Positions 1 to 5,944 of a stretch of DNA of 10,927 nt are shown piece by piece; positions within the stretch are counted from its first letter, which is position 1; the number at the start of each line of letters is the position of its first letter. The translations under genes and the position numbers were made by a program. The notes under the pieces are model-generated. The model saw nothing but the letters and a program-made list of their open reading frames with translations, ran no database searches and was not told the DNA's origin. The stretch covers positions 1 to 10,927 of the forward strand of contig JAJYRW010000028.1 of NCBI GenBank assembly GCA_021793895.1, read 5' to 3'. This DNA is from Actinomycetes bacterium (lineage in GTDB: Bacteria > Actinomycetota > Actinomycetes > Actinomycetales > JAJYRW01).

Positions 1-2
1 TC

Positions 3-1856
3 GGATCGAAACCGGCCCACGGCATATACCACGGCGATATGCGTCATATTCGCGAAATTAATCTTTCCTATGACGGCCGACCTTTAGAGCACATTGCGCT
101 AAACCGTATCGATAGTTCGAACCTCGAATTCATTAGTTTGCTGCGCGGAATCGACGATGAAACTGCGGACCCCAAAGTGCGACTGCGGCGAAAAATATCG
201 GTATCAGATGGTTGGGTTCGAGAGTCTTTAGTAGTCGAATCCCGACTTCAGACCGAAATTCAAACCCGCATCACCGTGCGCATTGTTCCGGATTTCGCCC
301 CCATGCAAGAAATTAAGTCCGGAACAGTAACTCCGCGCAGTTGGAAAGTCGAAATCGACGGCTCCTCGGTGCAGTGCCAGGCCACCGCGGGGGAGGCAAC
401 GTTCACCCTGGCGGCCGACAGCGACGAAATTATTAGGGACGGCAACAGCCTGGTTTTAGATTTTCCGCTCACCATTGCGCCGGCCGGGCGGGCAGAGTTT
501 GGTTGGGAAATCACGCTAGCGGACCCGACACTCGTGGTTAGGGGAGCGGGCAGTAATCAGCGGTGGGAACTGCCGGACATTTCGGCGGCCGCGGCTGTGG
601 ATTTTCGGATTGTGTGCTGGCTCAATACTGCTCTAGCCGATCTGGATGCGCTTCGTTTGGCGCTTCCCGTAGCGCCGGAGGAGGAATTCTTTGCCGCCGG
701 TGCACCATGGTTTTTCACACTTTTTGGTCGGGACTCTATTTGGGCGGCGCGCCTGGCGTTGACGCTTAATCCGCCCCAGGCGCGCACCACCCTGAAAGTT
801 TTGGCGCGGCTACAAAGCGATTCGGAAGATCCAAGCACTGCGGCAGCTCCGGGGAAAATGATGCATGAGCTGCGCAGCGCACCCCTGTCGATACCGGGGG
901 AGAAGATGGTGTTGCCGCCAATTTATTACGGAACGGTCGATGCCACGCCCCTGTGGATTTGTTTACTGGCAGATACCTACCGAGCCGGAGGAATTTCACG
1001 CGAAGAGGTGCGGGACCTGCTGCCGACGCTGCGTGCGGCACTGAGGTGGATTACGGACTACGGTGACAGTGATGGCGATGGGTTTTTGGACTACATCGAC
1101 AACACCGGGCGCGGGCTGGCGAATCAGGGGTGGAAAGACTCGGCTGATTCAATCCAGTGGCGCACGGGGGAGTTGGCGCAGGGACCGCTGGCGCTGTGTG
1201 AGGTCCAGGGTTATGCCTATGAAGCTGCAGTTTCGGGGGCGGAACTTCTCAGGGAGCTGGGGGAGACCGGTGGTCAAGAACTCCGCGCGTGGGCGCAAGA
1301 GCTCAAAGCAAATTTCGCCCAGCACTACTGGGTTACCACTCCCGAGGGTACCTACCCGGCAATCGCCCTTGATGCGCAAAAACGGCCTGTTGACACACTC
1401 ACCAGCAATATTGGCCACCTTTTGGGTACGGGCATCCTCACGAGGGAGGAGGAAGCACAAATTGCGGAATTATTAACGGGCGAATCGATGCTTTCCGGAT
1501 TTGGGGTGCGCACGCTCTCTTCGGACGCGGGCGGATATTGGCCGCTGAGCTATCACGGTGGGAGCGTGTGGGCGCACGACACGGCAATTATCGTGCAGGG
1601 AATGGCGAAGGCGGGTTTGCACGATCATGCAATGACAGTTGTCAGCAACCTGTTGGATATGGCCGAGGGTTTTGACTACCGAGTACCGGAATTGCACTCA
1701 GGTGATCCACGGTCCGAGACCAAGCAGCCGGTGCCATACCCGGCGGCCTGTCGGCCGCAGGCGTGGTCGGCCGCAGCAGCAATAGTCAGCCTCGAGATAC
1801 TTGCAGCGGCAGCGGTAAACGCGAACAAAAGTTCGAATGCTCCCGCCGGTGAGTAA
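3..1856 (+). CDS. Glycogen-debranching / amylo-alpha-1,6-glucosidase-like protein, 5' end missing
   Basis: This is a glycoside hydrolase-like protein of the bacterial glycogen-debranching family (N-terminal beta domain, then an (alpha/alpha)6 barrel), presumably acting in the cytoplasm on alpha-glucan branches or related oligosaccharides; the exact substrate is not readable. Numbering from the ATG at 39, the N-terminal domain covers about residues 1-165 and the barrel about 185-600. Barrel motifs are GAPWFFTLFGRDSIW (221-235), PGKMMHELR (271-279), YYGTVDATPLW (297-307), GWKDS (364-368, likely acid Asp367), FGVRTLS (488-494), HGGSVWAHDT (506-515) and PELHSG (550-555, possible base Glu551). The frame stays open to the left edge, and the residues before the ATG (KPAHGIYHGD) fit the family's conserved N-terminal strand. 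The ATG at 39 is therefore probably internal and the gene is cut by the window. The stop is TAA at 1854-1856. The family call is solid; the enzymatic activity is inferred. Confidence 0.85.
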   Translation, partial: GSKPAHGIYHGDMRHIREINLSYDGRPLEHIALNRIDSSNLEFISLLRGIDDETADPKVRLRRKISVSDGWVRESLVVESRLQTEIQTRITVRIVPDFAPMQEIKSGTVTPRSWKVEIDGSSVQCQATAGEATFTLAADSDEIIRDGNSLVLDFPLTIAPAGRAEFGWEITLADPTLVVRGAGSNQRWELPDISAAAAVDFRIVCWLNTALADLDALRLALPVAPEEEFFAAGAPWFFTLFGRDSIWAARLALTLNPPQARTTLKVLARLQSDSEDPSTAAAPGKMMHELRSAPLSIPGEKMVLPPIYYGTVDATPLWICLLADTYRAGGISREEVRDLLPTLRAALRWITDYGDSDGDGFLDYIDNTGRGLANQGWKDSADSIQWRTGELAQGPLALCEVQGYAYEAAVSGAELLRELGETGGQELRAWAQELKANFAQHYWVTTPEGTYPAIALDAQKRPVDTLTSNIGHLLGTGILTREEEAQIAELLTGESMLSGFGVRTLSSDAGGYWPLSYHGGSVWAHDTAIIVQGMAKAGLHDHAMTVVSNLLDMAEGFDYRVPELHSGDPRSETKQPVPYPAACRPQAWSAAAAIVSLEILAAAAVNANKSSNAPAGE

Positions 1857-1878
1857 AGCGCGAAGTGTGGAAGGCGTT

Positions 1879-1883
1879 GAGGA
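1879..1883 (+). promoter_or_regulatory. Ribosome binding site for the GTG start of the hemerythrin gene
   Basis: GAGGA ends five bases before the GTG at 1889. No ATG in this frame gives the conserved first helix with a comparable ribosome binding site, so this site decides the GTG start. Confidence 0.6.
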
Positions 1884-1888
1884 AATAA

Positions 1889-2425
1889 GTGACTTCAAAT
1901 CAAATTGCCAAAGCCCTCATCAAGGAACATCACGACATCGATGCTGGAATCGAGCAGTTCATGGAGCGCATGGGGGAGTTCAACTCAGATACACATACGG
2001 GAAAGTTGAACACAGGTACGAGCTCGGATAGGGCGCGCGAGAGCGCAAGTTCATTACTAAAAGCATTTGCCGCGCTGCGACGCCACATTTATTTAGAAGA
2101 AGAGTTCGTCTTTCCGGCGCTTAGTGACCCGAGTTTAGCGATGGCGATAATGGTCATGTATCGCGAGCACGGCTCGATTTGGCGGCTTATGGATCGAGCC
2201 GAAGCGCAAATCTCCGACCACGCAACAGATCAGGATCAGGTCATCAAGACGTGCGAAGTGATGCTAAGCGAATTAGAGCGACACAACGCCAAGGAAGAGC
2301 CAATTATCTATCCGCATACGGATGCGGATCTAACCGAAGAGCAACGGCGCCGCTTAGTTCAGTTTTTGGAATCGGGTGAGATGCCCAAGGGTTGGATATG
2401 CCGGGAAGCGCAAGCTGGGGGATAA
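1889..2425 (+). CDS. Hemerythrin HHE-domain protein
   Basis: This 178-residue cytoplasmic protein is predicted to carry a non-heme di-iron centre in a four-helix bundle; such proteins bind O2 or NO, or sense or store iron. The ligand pattern is visible: His14/His15 (KEHHDID), His66 with Glu70 (RRHIYLEEE), His94 (REHGS) and His132 with Glu136 (RHNAKEEP), that is, the H-HxxxE-H-HxxxE arrangement. The last 30 residues (after YPHTDADLTEEQ) form a short tail ending in a GWICREAQ stretch. The start is GTG at 1889, supported by a GAGGA ribosome binding site at 1879-1883. The gene begins 32 bases after the debranching-like gene on the same strand, so co-transcription is possible, and it converges on a small membrane-protein gene 19 bases away. 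Family assignment is firm; the physiological role (oxygen, nitric oxide or iron) cannot be told from sequence. Confidence 0.88.
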   Translation: MTSNQIAKALIKEHHDIDAGIEQFMERMGEFNSDTHTGKLNTGTSSDRARESASSLLKAFAALRRHIYLEEEFVFPALSDPSLAMAIMVMYREHGSIWRLMDRAEAQISDHATDQDQVIKTCEVMLSELERHNAKEEPIIYPHTDADLTEEQRRRLVQFLESGEMPKGWICREAQAGG

Positions 2426-2444
2426 AGCCAAGTATTGACCGTGC

Positions 2445-2915
2445 CTAGGTGGCGCGCACGTGGGCCAAAATCAAGCCGATGGGAATACTAAGCAGTACCG
2501 CGACGTAGCAAGCCCGCAAAAGCCAAGCACGAACGGCTAGCGGTGCACCGCGGGTGCCTGCTAGGGCAATGACGAGAGCCGAAATAAGCGCAAGGCCGCC
2601 CAGGTCGACAATTACGGGCTGACTAATGAGTGATCCGGCGATGACTGCGACGTTTCCCGCGGCCCAGAAGCCTAATTTCATCCACGTGGACGGGGCAGGA
2701 CGAGCGGCCAGGTGCAGGAGTCGACTTTGGTAGACGAGCAGTAATTGGGCCAGGCCGGCGATCAGCACCAGGTATGCAGCAAGCCAACTGCCTTTGGTCA
2801 AATTCAGCGGCCCGGTAATCGCGGCGATGATCCCGCCGGTAAAAATGGCGCAATACCCGGCAGTCAATCCGGTGCGAACGGGTGCTTCGAAATTCATCCC
2901 ATGCGAATTTGTCAT
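2445..2915 (-). CDS. Small multi-pass membrane protein, function unknown
   Basis: This 156-residue hydrophobic protein is predicted to sit in the cytoplasmic membrane. I see about five membrane spans: residues 16-34, 45-63, 81-98, 101-120 and 131-151. Polar links contain a PLNLTKGSW stretch between the first two spans and QSRLLHLAARPAPSTW between spans two and three. I recognise no catalytic motif and do not assign a family. The ATG at 2915 has no clear ribosome binding site. A weak -10-like TAGACT at 2926-2931 would put transcription start only a few bases before the ATG, so a near-leaderless transcript is possible. An alternative start is Met7. The gene converges on the hemerythrin gene, 19 bases apart, and a triple 18-bp repeat lies directly upstream and may be its operator. 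The reading frame is convincing because of its coherent hydrophobic pattern; the role is unknown. Confidence 0.7.
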   Translation of the reverse strand: MTNSHGMNFEAPVRTGLTAGYCAIFTGGIIAAITGPLNLTKGSWLAAYLVLIAGLAQLLLVYQSRLLHLAARPAPSTWMKLGFWAAGNVAVIAGSLISQPVIVDLGGLALISALVIALAGTRGAPLAVRAWLLRACYVAVLLSIPIGLILAHVRAT

Positions 2916-2951
2916 CGTGCAGGTAAGTCTAAGAGGTCATCGTCTAAGTCC

Positions 2952-3005
2952 GATAGATCATGTACGTCTGATAGATCGTGTACGTCTGACAGATCATGTA
3001 CGTCG
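2952..3005. repeat. Three tandem 18-bp direct repeats
   Basis: The unit GATAGATCATGTACGTCT occurs at 2952-2969, as a one-mismatch copy at 2970-2987 (GTG for ATG), and as a two-mismatch copy at 2988-3005 (GACAG start, final G). The copies abut without spacers. The block begins about 37 bases upstream of the membrane-protein start, so it covers the place where an upstream operator would lie. A partial fourth copy may be present at about 2934-2951, but it is too degraded to count. Tandem sites with an 18-bp period could be regulator-binding sites; what binds is unknown. Confidence 0.8.
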
Positions 3006-3038
3006 AAACGCTAAAGGCTCTGTGCCGAGCGGTGTCAA

Positions 3039-3114
3039 AGTGATAGCGGGGGAAGTGGTCTGAGGTAATAGCGCGGGGGAGTGGACCTTAGGTGCTAACG
3101 CGGGGAGGGGTCGC
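3039..3114. repeat. Three degenerate ~26-bp GGGG-rich repeats, possible insertion-sequence end
   Basis: Three imperfect copies, each built around TAgCGcGGGGgAGTGG, lie at about 3039-3062, 3063-3089 and 3090-3114; two of them are preceded by AGGT. The first is preceded by TGTCAAAGTGATAG (3033-3046). A TGTCA terminus followed by several subterminal repeats is the layout known for IS21-like insertion-sequence ends, so this could be the relic of one end. No transposase reading frame remains in the window and I cannot find the matching opposite end. The repeats are seen directly; the insertion-sequence origin is inference. Confidence 0.5.
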
Positions 3115-3345
3115 AGCCAACCGAGCCGGGCTGCACCGGTTCAAAAACTGATAAGTTGACATAATGTACATTATCGGCGAACTTCGATAGGGGCTACAGG
3201 AGCTCTCGAACCCCTTCTGCACACGAAAAGCAGAACCAGAGACTGAGTCGCACAGTGATGAAGCAGCGCAAACCCTGGAATAACCAGTTCTGGATAGATG
3301 ACTGGCATGTATTAGGTGCATTAAGAAGGAACAACAGCAACCGCG
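3115..3345. other. Gene-free stretch with one perfect palindrome
   Basis: I find no convincing gene here on either strand. The one minus-strand open frame (3088-3321) has no family features and runs through the repeats. The stretch contains the palindrome at 3161-3174, a small 6-bp hairpin at 3215-3235 without a T-run, and, at its right end, part of a possible terminator for the RES toxin gene. Together with the repeats to its left it forms a composite intergenic region of about 430 bases that looks like an insertion scar. Confidence 0.5.
3161..3174. promoter_or_regulatory. Perfect 14-bp palindrome, recombinase core or operator candidate
   Basis: ATAATGTACATTAT is perfectly self-complementary and stands out as AT-rich in GC-rich surroundings. 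The flanks are weakly symmetrical (GTTGAC on the left, CGGCGAAC on the right), as in the imperfect half-sites of serine resolvase crossover sites. A TTGACA overlaps its left edge at 3156-3161, but I see no good -10 box at the right distance. It could be a resolvase site left by a mobile element or an operator. Confidence 0.4.
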
Positions 3346-3368
3346 TTAATCGCCGGACTGTTTGCTGT
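3334..3368 (-). terminator. Possible weak terminator at the end of the toxin gene
   Basis: A 7-bp perfect stem (ACAGCAA pairing with TTGCTGT) encloses a 21-base loop and spans the stop codon of the RES toxin. On the minus strand it is followed by TGTTCCTTCTT, which is T-rich but interrupted. The long loop and imperfect T-run make it a weak candidate. Confidence 0.3.
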
Positions 3369-3999
3369 CTCCTTCGATACGGATCTCTGCCGCGGTAGCT
3401 ACGTCCTCAACAACAACGCCTTCCAGTTGCTCGGCCACGCTCACGGCATCTACAACCACGCCCGCAGTCGCTAATTCGTTTACGCCCGCGTCCCCGAATA
3501 GGTATAAACATGTCGGACTCGTACCTGAACCAAACCGAGATCGCGCTCGAATGCCCTCGTGGCCTGCTCTGTCGAGCGCCTGTGCCCAGACTCTCGTAGT
3601 GCCGTACCCATTAGACAATGGCCCAGAAAAGTCACCAGCAACTATCCCGTAACTGGGCGCGGCCGGGTGGAGGAAGTCTGCCACTTCGCAACCCGGAATT
3701 GGGAGTGTGGAAATAACAAGTTCTGCTAGTAAGGAGCGGTTTACGGCTCCGTCACGGGCAAGTGTTGGTCCTAGAAACTCTTGTACGGCCACTTGCGCGG
3801 ATGACGCAGTGTTTAAAGTCCCGCGGTTCCCCTCTAAATTGAACCTGCCCTCGTTGTTTGAAAACCACCACGGAGAGTGGCGGGCTAAATGTGCTCGAAA
3901 CCATTCATGTCCATCTCGGATGGTGAAGGACGGGAACCCCGAGTAGTCCCGCCCTTCTGCGGGCGGTTGTACCAAACTGTCAGCTCGCGACGCGGCCAT
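3346..3999 (-). CDS. RES-domain toxin, predicted NAD+-degrading enzyme of a toxin-antitoxin pair
   Basis: This 217-residue cytoplasmic protein has a RES domain over about residues 30-170. Proteins of this family (for example Mycobacterium MbcT) degrade NAD+ and stop growth unless held by their antitoxin. Visible landmarks are WFRAH with Arg35, GRFN (51-54), RGT (59-61), ASSAQVAVQEFLG with Glu74, and the GIRARSRFGSG segment (149-159) that carries a likely conserved Ser154, followed by CLYLFGD (164-170). These give the Arg, Glu and Ser that name the family. The ATG at 3999 lies inside the end of the upstream antitoxin gene (20-base overlap), the usual sign of translational coupling with the antitoxin made first. 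The length is normal and nothing points to inactivation. Family assignment is strong; toxicity and NAD+ hydrolysis are inferred from relatives. Confidence 0.85.
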   Translation of the reverse strand: MAASRADSLVQPPAEGRDYSGFPSFTIRDGHEWFRAHLARHSPWWFSNNEGRFNLEGNRGTLNTASSAQVAVQEFLGPTLARDGAVNRSLLAELVISTLPIPGCEVADFLHPAAPSYGIVAGDFSGPLSNGYGTTRVWAQALDRAGHEGIRARSRFGSGTSPTCLYLFGDAGVNELATAGVVVDAVSVAEQLEGVVVEDVATAAEIRIEGDSKQSGD

Positions 4000-4531
4000 A
4001 CCCGGCGCTCATCCACCTTTGGGCGTCTTCCTTTGCCATGTCTTCCAGCTGGGACAAAGTACCGCCACCTTCACTTGCTACCTCTAGTGCTGTCCGGTTA
4101 CCAAACTCGGGCAGTTTAGCGGTCAGCCAATACACAACTGTCCAACTATCCACTCCTGAGCTGAGAAGAGTTTTCAGCAGCGGAACTAACTCACGCCGCA
4201 CACCTGGCGGATCTTGTGTGAATTGAAACGCTGGGTAAACCTGGACACCGTCTGCGGTGGTAACGCGTAACAACCTATGCCCCAGCACCCGATCTGACAC
4301 CGCCTGGCGCGTTACACCTCCGAGGAGTTCCCGTACGTGCTGTGTAGTGTAAAACGTCCCAAACCGTTCGTTCCGTCGCGCGTTTTGCACCATTGCCCGC
4401 GCTACAGACGCGACCGTGTTTTGTGCCGCCTCGGGTGAAAAATCAGTTACCTCCCCCGAGTCAACTAGCTGGTCAACGGTGGAAGCCAACTGCTCCTTGA
4501 CATTTTCACGGTAGCTTTCCTTTAAGTCCAT
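3980..4531 (-). CDS. DNA-binding antitoxin partner of the RES toxin
   Basis: This is a 183-residue predicted antitoxin and autorepressor. Residues 1-55 are helical and charged. Residues 60-105 look like a helix-turn-helix with a short wing (YTTQHVRELLGGVTRQAVSD, then RLLRV, DGVQVYPAFQF), similar to regulators encoded before RES toxins. Residues 110-175 are helical and may bind the toxin, as the C-terminal domain of MbcA/ParS-type antitoxins does; I do not see enough identity to name the subfamily. I chose ATG 4531 because GAGGTGAC stands just upstream (4535-4542). The open frame extends to a GTG at 4567, but that codon lies within the predicted promoter and has a poorer ribosome binding site. 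The gene overlaps the toxin by 20 bases and starts the module. Role inferred from partner and domain order. Confidence 0.72.
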   Translation of the reverse strand: MDLKESYRENVKEQLASTVDQLVDSGEVTDFSPEAAQNTVASVARAMVQNARRNERFGTFYTTQHVRELLGGVTRQAVSDRVLGHRLLRVTTADGVQVYPAFQFTQDPPGVRRELVPLLKTLLSSGVDSWTVVYWLTAKLPEFGNRTALEVASEGGGTLSQLEDMAKEDAQRWMSAGYGRVAS

Positions 4532-4534
4532 TAC

Positions 4535-4542
4535 GTCACCTC
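4535..4542 (-). promoter_or_regulatory. Ribosome binding site deciding the antitoxin start
   Basis: On the minus strand GAGGTGAC lies three bases from the ATG at 4531, with its GAGG core seven bases away. This favours ATG 4531 over the in-frame GTG at 4567. Confidence 0.6.
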
Positions 4543-4555
4543 TTCTCTGCCTTCC

Positions 4556-4584
4556 ATAGTTCGCCACCCAATTAGCCTTGTCAA
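4556..4584 (-). promoter_or_regulatory. Predicted sigma-A-type promoter of the toxin-antitoxin module
   Basis: On the minus strand a perfect TTGACA (4579-4584) is followed after exactly 17 bases by AACTAT (4556-4561), a partial match to TATAAT. Transcription would start near 4549, giving a leader of about 17 bases that holds the GAGGTGAC ribosome binding site. A start there would leave the GTG at 4567 outside the mRNA. Confidence 0.5.
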
Positions 4585-4592
4585 GCCTTGAC
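4580..4592. promoter_or_regulatory. Perfect palindrome over the -35 box, likely antitoxin operator
   Basis: GTCAAG-C-CTTGAC is a perfect 6-1-6 inverted repeat that overlaps the -35 hexamer of the predicted promoter. Binding of the helix-turn-helix antitoxin here would block RNA polymerase, which is how many toxin-antitoxin operons regulate themselves. The palindrome is seen directly; the binding protein is inferred. Confidence 0.5.
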
Positions 4593-4664
4593 GGATTCGT
4601 GAGAGGAGATACCCACTAATTTCACTTGCGAAGCCGCGCTACTTCCAATTGAGCACTCCCGCGT

Positions 4665-5930
4665 TCACCCGAGCCTCTCAAGCAAAGAAATAAGCTCGGC
4701 ACGGCTGGGAATCGTCGCGGTATTCGAAGTGACTGGATCGCGCAGCGCTTTATCTACGATCTCGGGAATCATCTGGGCGGTAACTGCCAGCTCGCTGAAC
4801 GAATGGCGAATGCCGATCGCCTCGACCAGCGCACCAACCCGAGCAGCAACACGCGCCGACCCGGAAATCTGGTTCATTCCAGGGTTTACGCCATTTGCCA
4901 CCGCGGCCTCGGCCGTCAAAATGTCAGCCGCCACGGACACGCCGTTCGCCACCCCGTTTGCCGCGCTAAAACTACTGTCCACGTACGCATACAGTTCTGG
5001 ATGTCGCCGTTCCTGATCTGCCAGCACCACTTCGGCAACGCTGGCCAGCGCAATTCCATGCGGCGCGCCCGTTAGGGCCGTGATGGCGTGCCCCAAACCA
5101 TGAACAATTCCCAAACCGCTGATCGACAGCGCCCGCCCGGCAAGGTGCGCGCCCCACAGCATTTGGGATCGCGCCTCCAAATTCGAGCCATCTGCCACCG
5201 CCTTAGGCAACGCTTGCGAAACCAACTGAACGGCCTGGCCGGCATACGCCATCGAGACGGGATTCGCGCCAATTGATGTGAGCGATTCGATGCCATGAAT
5301 TAACGCATCAAAGCCGGTGGCAGCTGTAACCACGGACGGCACGCCAACCGTAAATTCGGGGTCTAATATTGCCACTTTGGGAATAGCCGATTCGTCCGAA
5401 ATATAAAACTTCGCCTTTATGGCTGGGTCCTCAATCACACCGAAGCCATTAGTTTCCGCTCCGGTCCCAGCCGTGGTGGGAATCGCAATAATCGGCAAAG
5501 ACGGAGCACGCGACGCCGGGCTTTGGCAAAATTCCAGCGCGGTTCCAAAATTCCTTGCCAGCAGGCCCGCTCCCTTAGCTGAATCAAGCACTGATCCCCC
5601 GCCAATTGCGACCAAAACGCTCGCACCCTCGCCTCGAATCGCCTCCGCCGCCCTATCGAGCGCAACGCTCGAAGGGTTGGCGGGGATATCCCGGTAAATC
5701 CGGGAAGAAATACCAGCATCGGTTAAGGTTTTGGCAACGCGATCCGCTATTCCCGCATCGCTTACTCCCCCGTCTGTGAGCAAAAACGCACTTAGGTTGG
5801 ATGTCGCAGGCGCGTGAAGCGCCGCAACCTGCCGCACGATTTGCGGGAGGTCTTTAATCGCTCCACACCCGGCCCGTATTTCGCTGGGCGTACTTATATT
5901 GACGTCGAGTGTTGCAGTTGCGCGCATCAC
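4665..5930 (-). CDS. Iron-containing (type III) alcohol dehydrogenase
   Basis: This 421-residue cytoplasmic, probably Fe2+-dependent dehydrogenase interconverts an alcohol and an aldehyde or ketone with NAD(P). Residues 15-200 form the nucleotide-binding half with GGGSVLD (110-116) and PTTAGTGAE (151-159). The all-helical half carries the metal ligands Asp208 and His212 (GFDALIHGIES), His277 (GIVHGLGH) and His291 (GAPHGIA). Their spacing (4, 65, 14) fits the family. An Ala/Asn/Gly/Val-rich stretch (ANGVANGV to VANGV, 324-348) is unusual and probably a surface loop or helix. Start is GTG 5930 or the directly following ATG 5927; GGGGAGG at 5936-5942 serves either. It lies 14 bases behind the aldehyde dehydrogenase gene and ends the operon. 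With that neighbour it resembles the GbsB/GbsA choline oxidation pair of Bacillus; the substrate here is not shown. Confidence 0.88.
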   Translation of the reverse strand: MMRATATLDVNISTPSEIRAGCGAIKDLPQIVRQVAALHAPATSNLSAFLLTDGGVSDAGIADRVAKTLTDAGISSRIYRDIPANPSSVALDRAAEAIRGEGASVLVAIGGGSVLDSAKGAGLLARNFGTALEFCQSPASRAPSLPIIAIPTTAGTGAETNGFGVIEDPAIKAKFYISDESAIPKVAILDPEFTVGVPSVVTAATGFDALIHGIESLTSIGANPVSMAYAGQAVQLVSQALPKAVADGSNLEARSQMLWGAHLAGRALSISGLGIVHGLGHAITALTGAPHGIALASVAEVVLADQERRHPELYAYVDSSFSAANGVANGVSVAADILTAEAAVANGVNPGMNQISGSARVAARVGALVEAIGIRHSFSELAVTAQMIPEIVDKALRDPVTSNTATIPSRAELISLLERLG

Positions 5931-5944
5931 GATCGCCTCCCCGG

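Noticed and set aside
2440..2460. Hairpin CGTGC/GCACG as bidirectional terminator between the convergent genes
   Set aside because: Five base pairs, an 11-base loop, no T-run on either side, and half of it lies in coding sequence.
2952..3005. CRISPR array
   Set aside because: The copies are 18 bp, abut without spacers, number only three, and no cas gene is near.
2745..3014. Plus-strand open frame encoding an SDRSCT amino acid repeat
   Set aside because: The peptide repeat is only the translation of the 18-bp DNA repeat; the frame lies mostly antisense to the membrane-protein gene, whose hydrophobic pattern is far more convincing.
3185..3220. tRNA fragment or attachment site (GGTTCGAGAGCTCC on the minus strand resembles a T arm)
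   Set aside because: No anticodon or D arm and no acceptor stem can be built around it; a T-loop-like word alone is not enough.
3215..3235. Hairpin TTCTGC/GCAGAA as terminator
   Set aside because: Only six base pairs, no T-run on either strand, and no gene ends nearby.
3088..3321. Minus-strand open frame of 77 codons in the intergenic region
   Set aside because: No recognisable domain, cysteine/serine/arginine-rich composition of a chance frame, no good ribosome binding site, and it runs through the GGGG-rich repeats and the palindrome.
4532..4567. Longer antitoxin starting at GTG 4567
   Set aside because: The GTG overlaps the predicted promoter and lacks a good ribosome binding site, while ATG 4531 has GAGGTGAC at the right distance.
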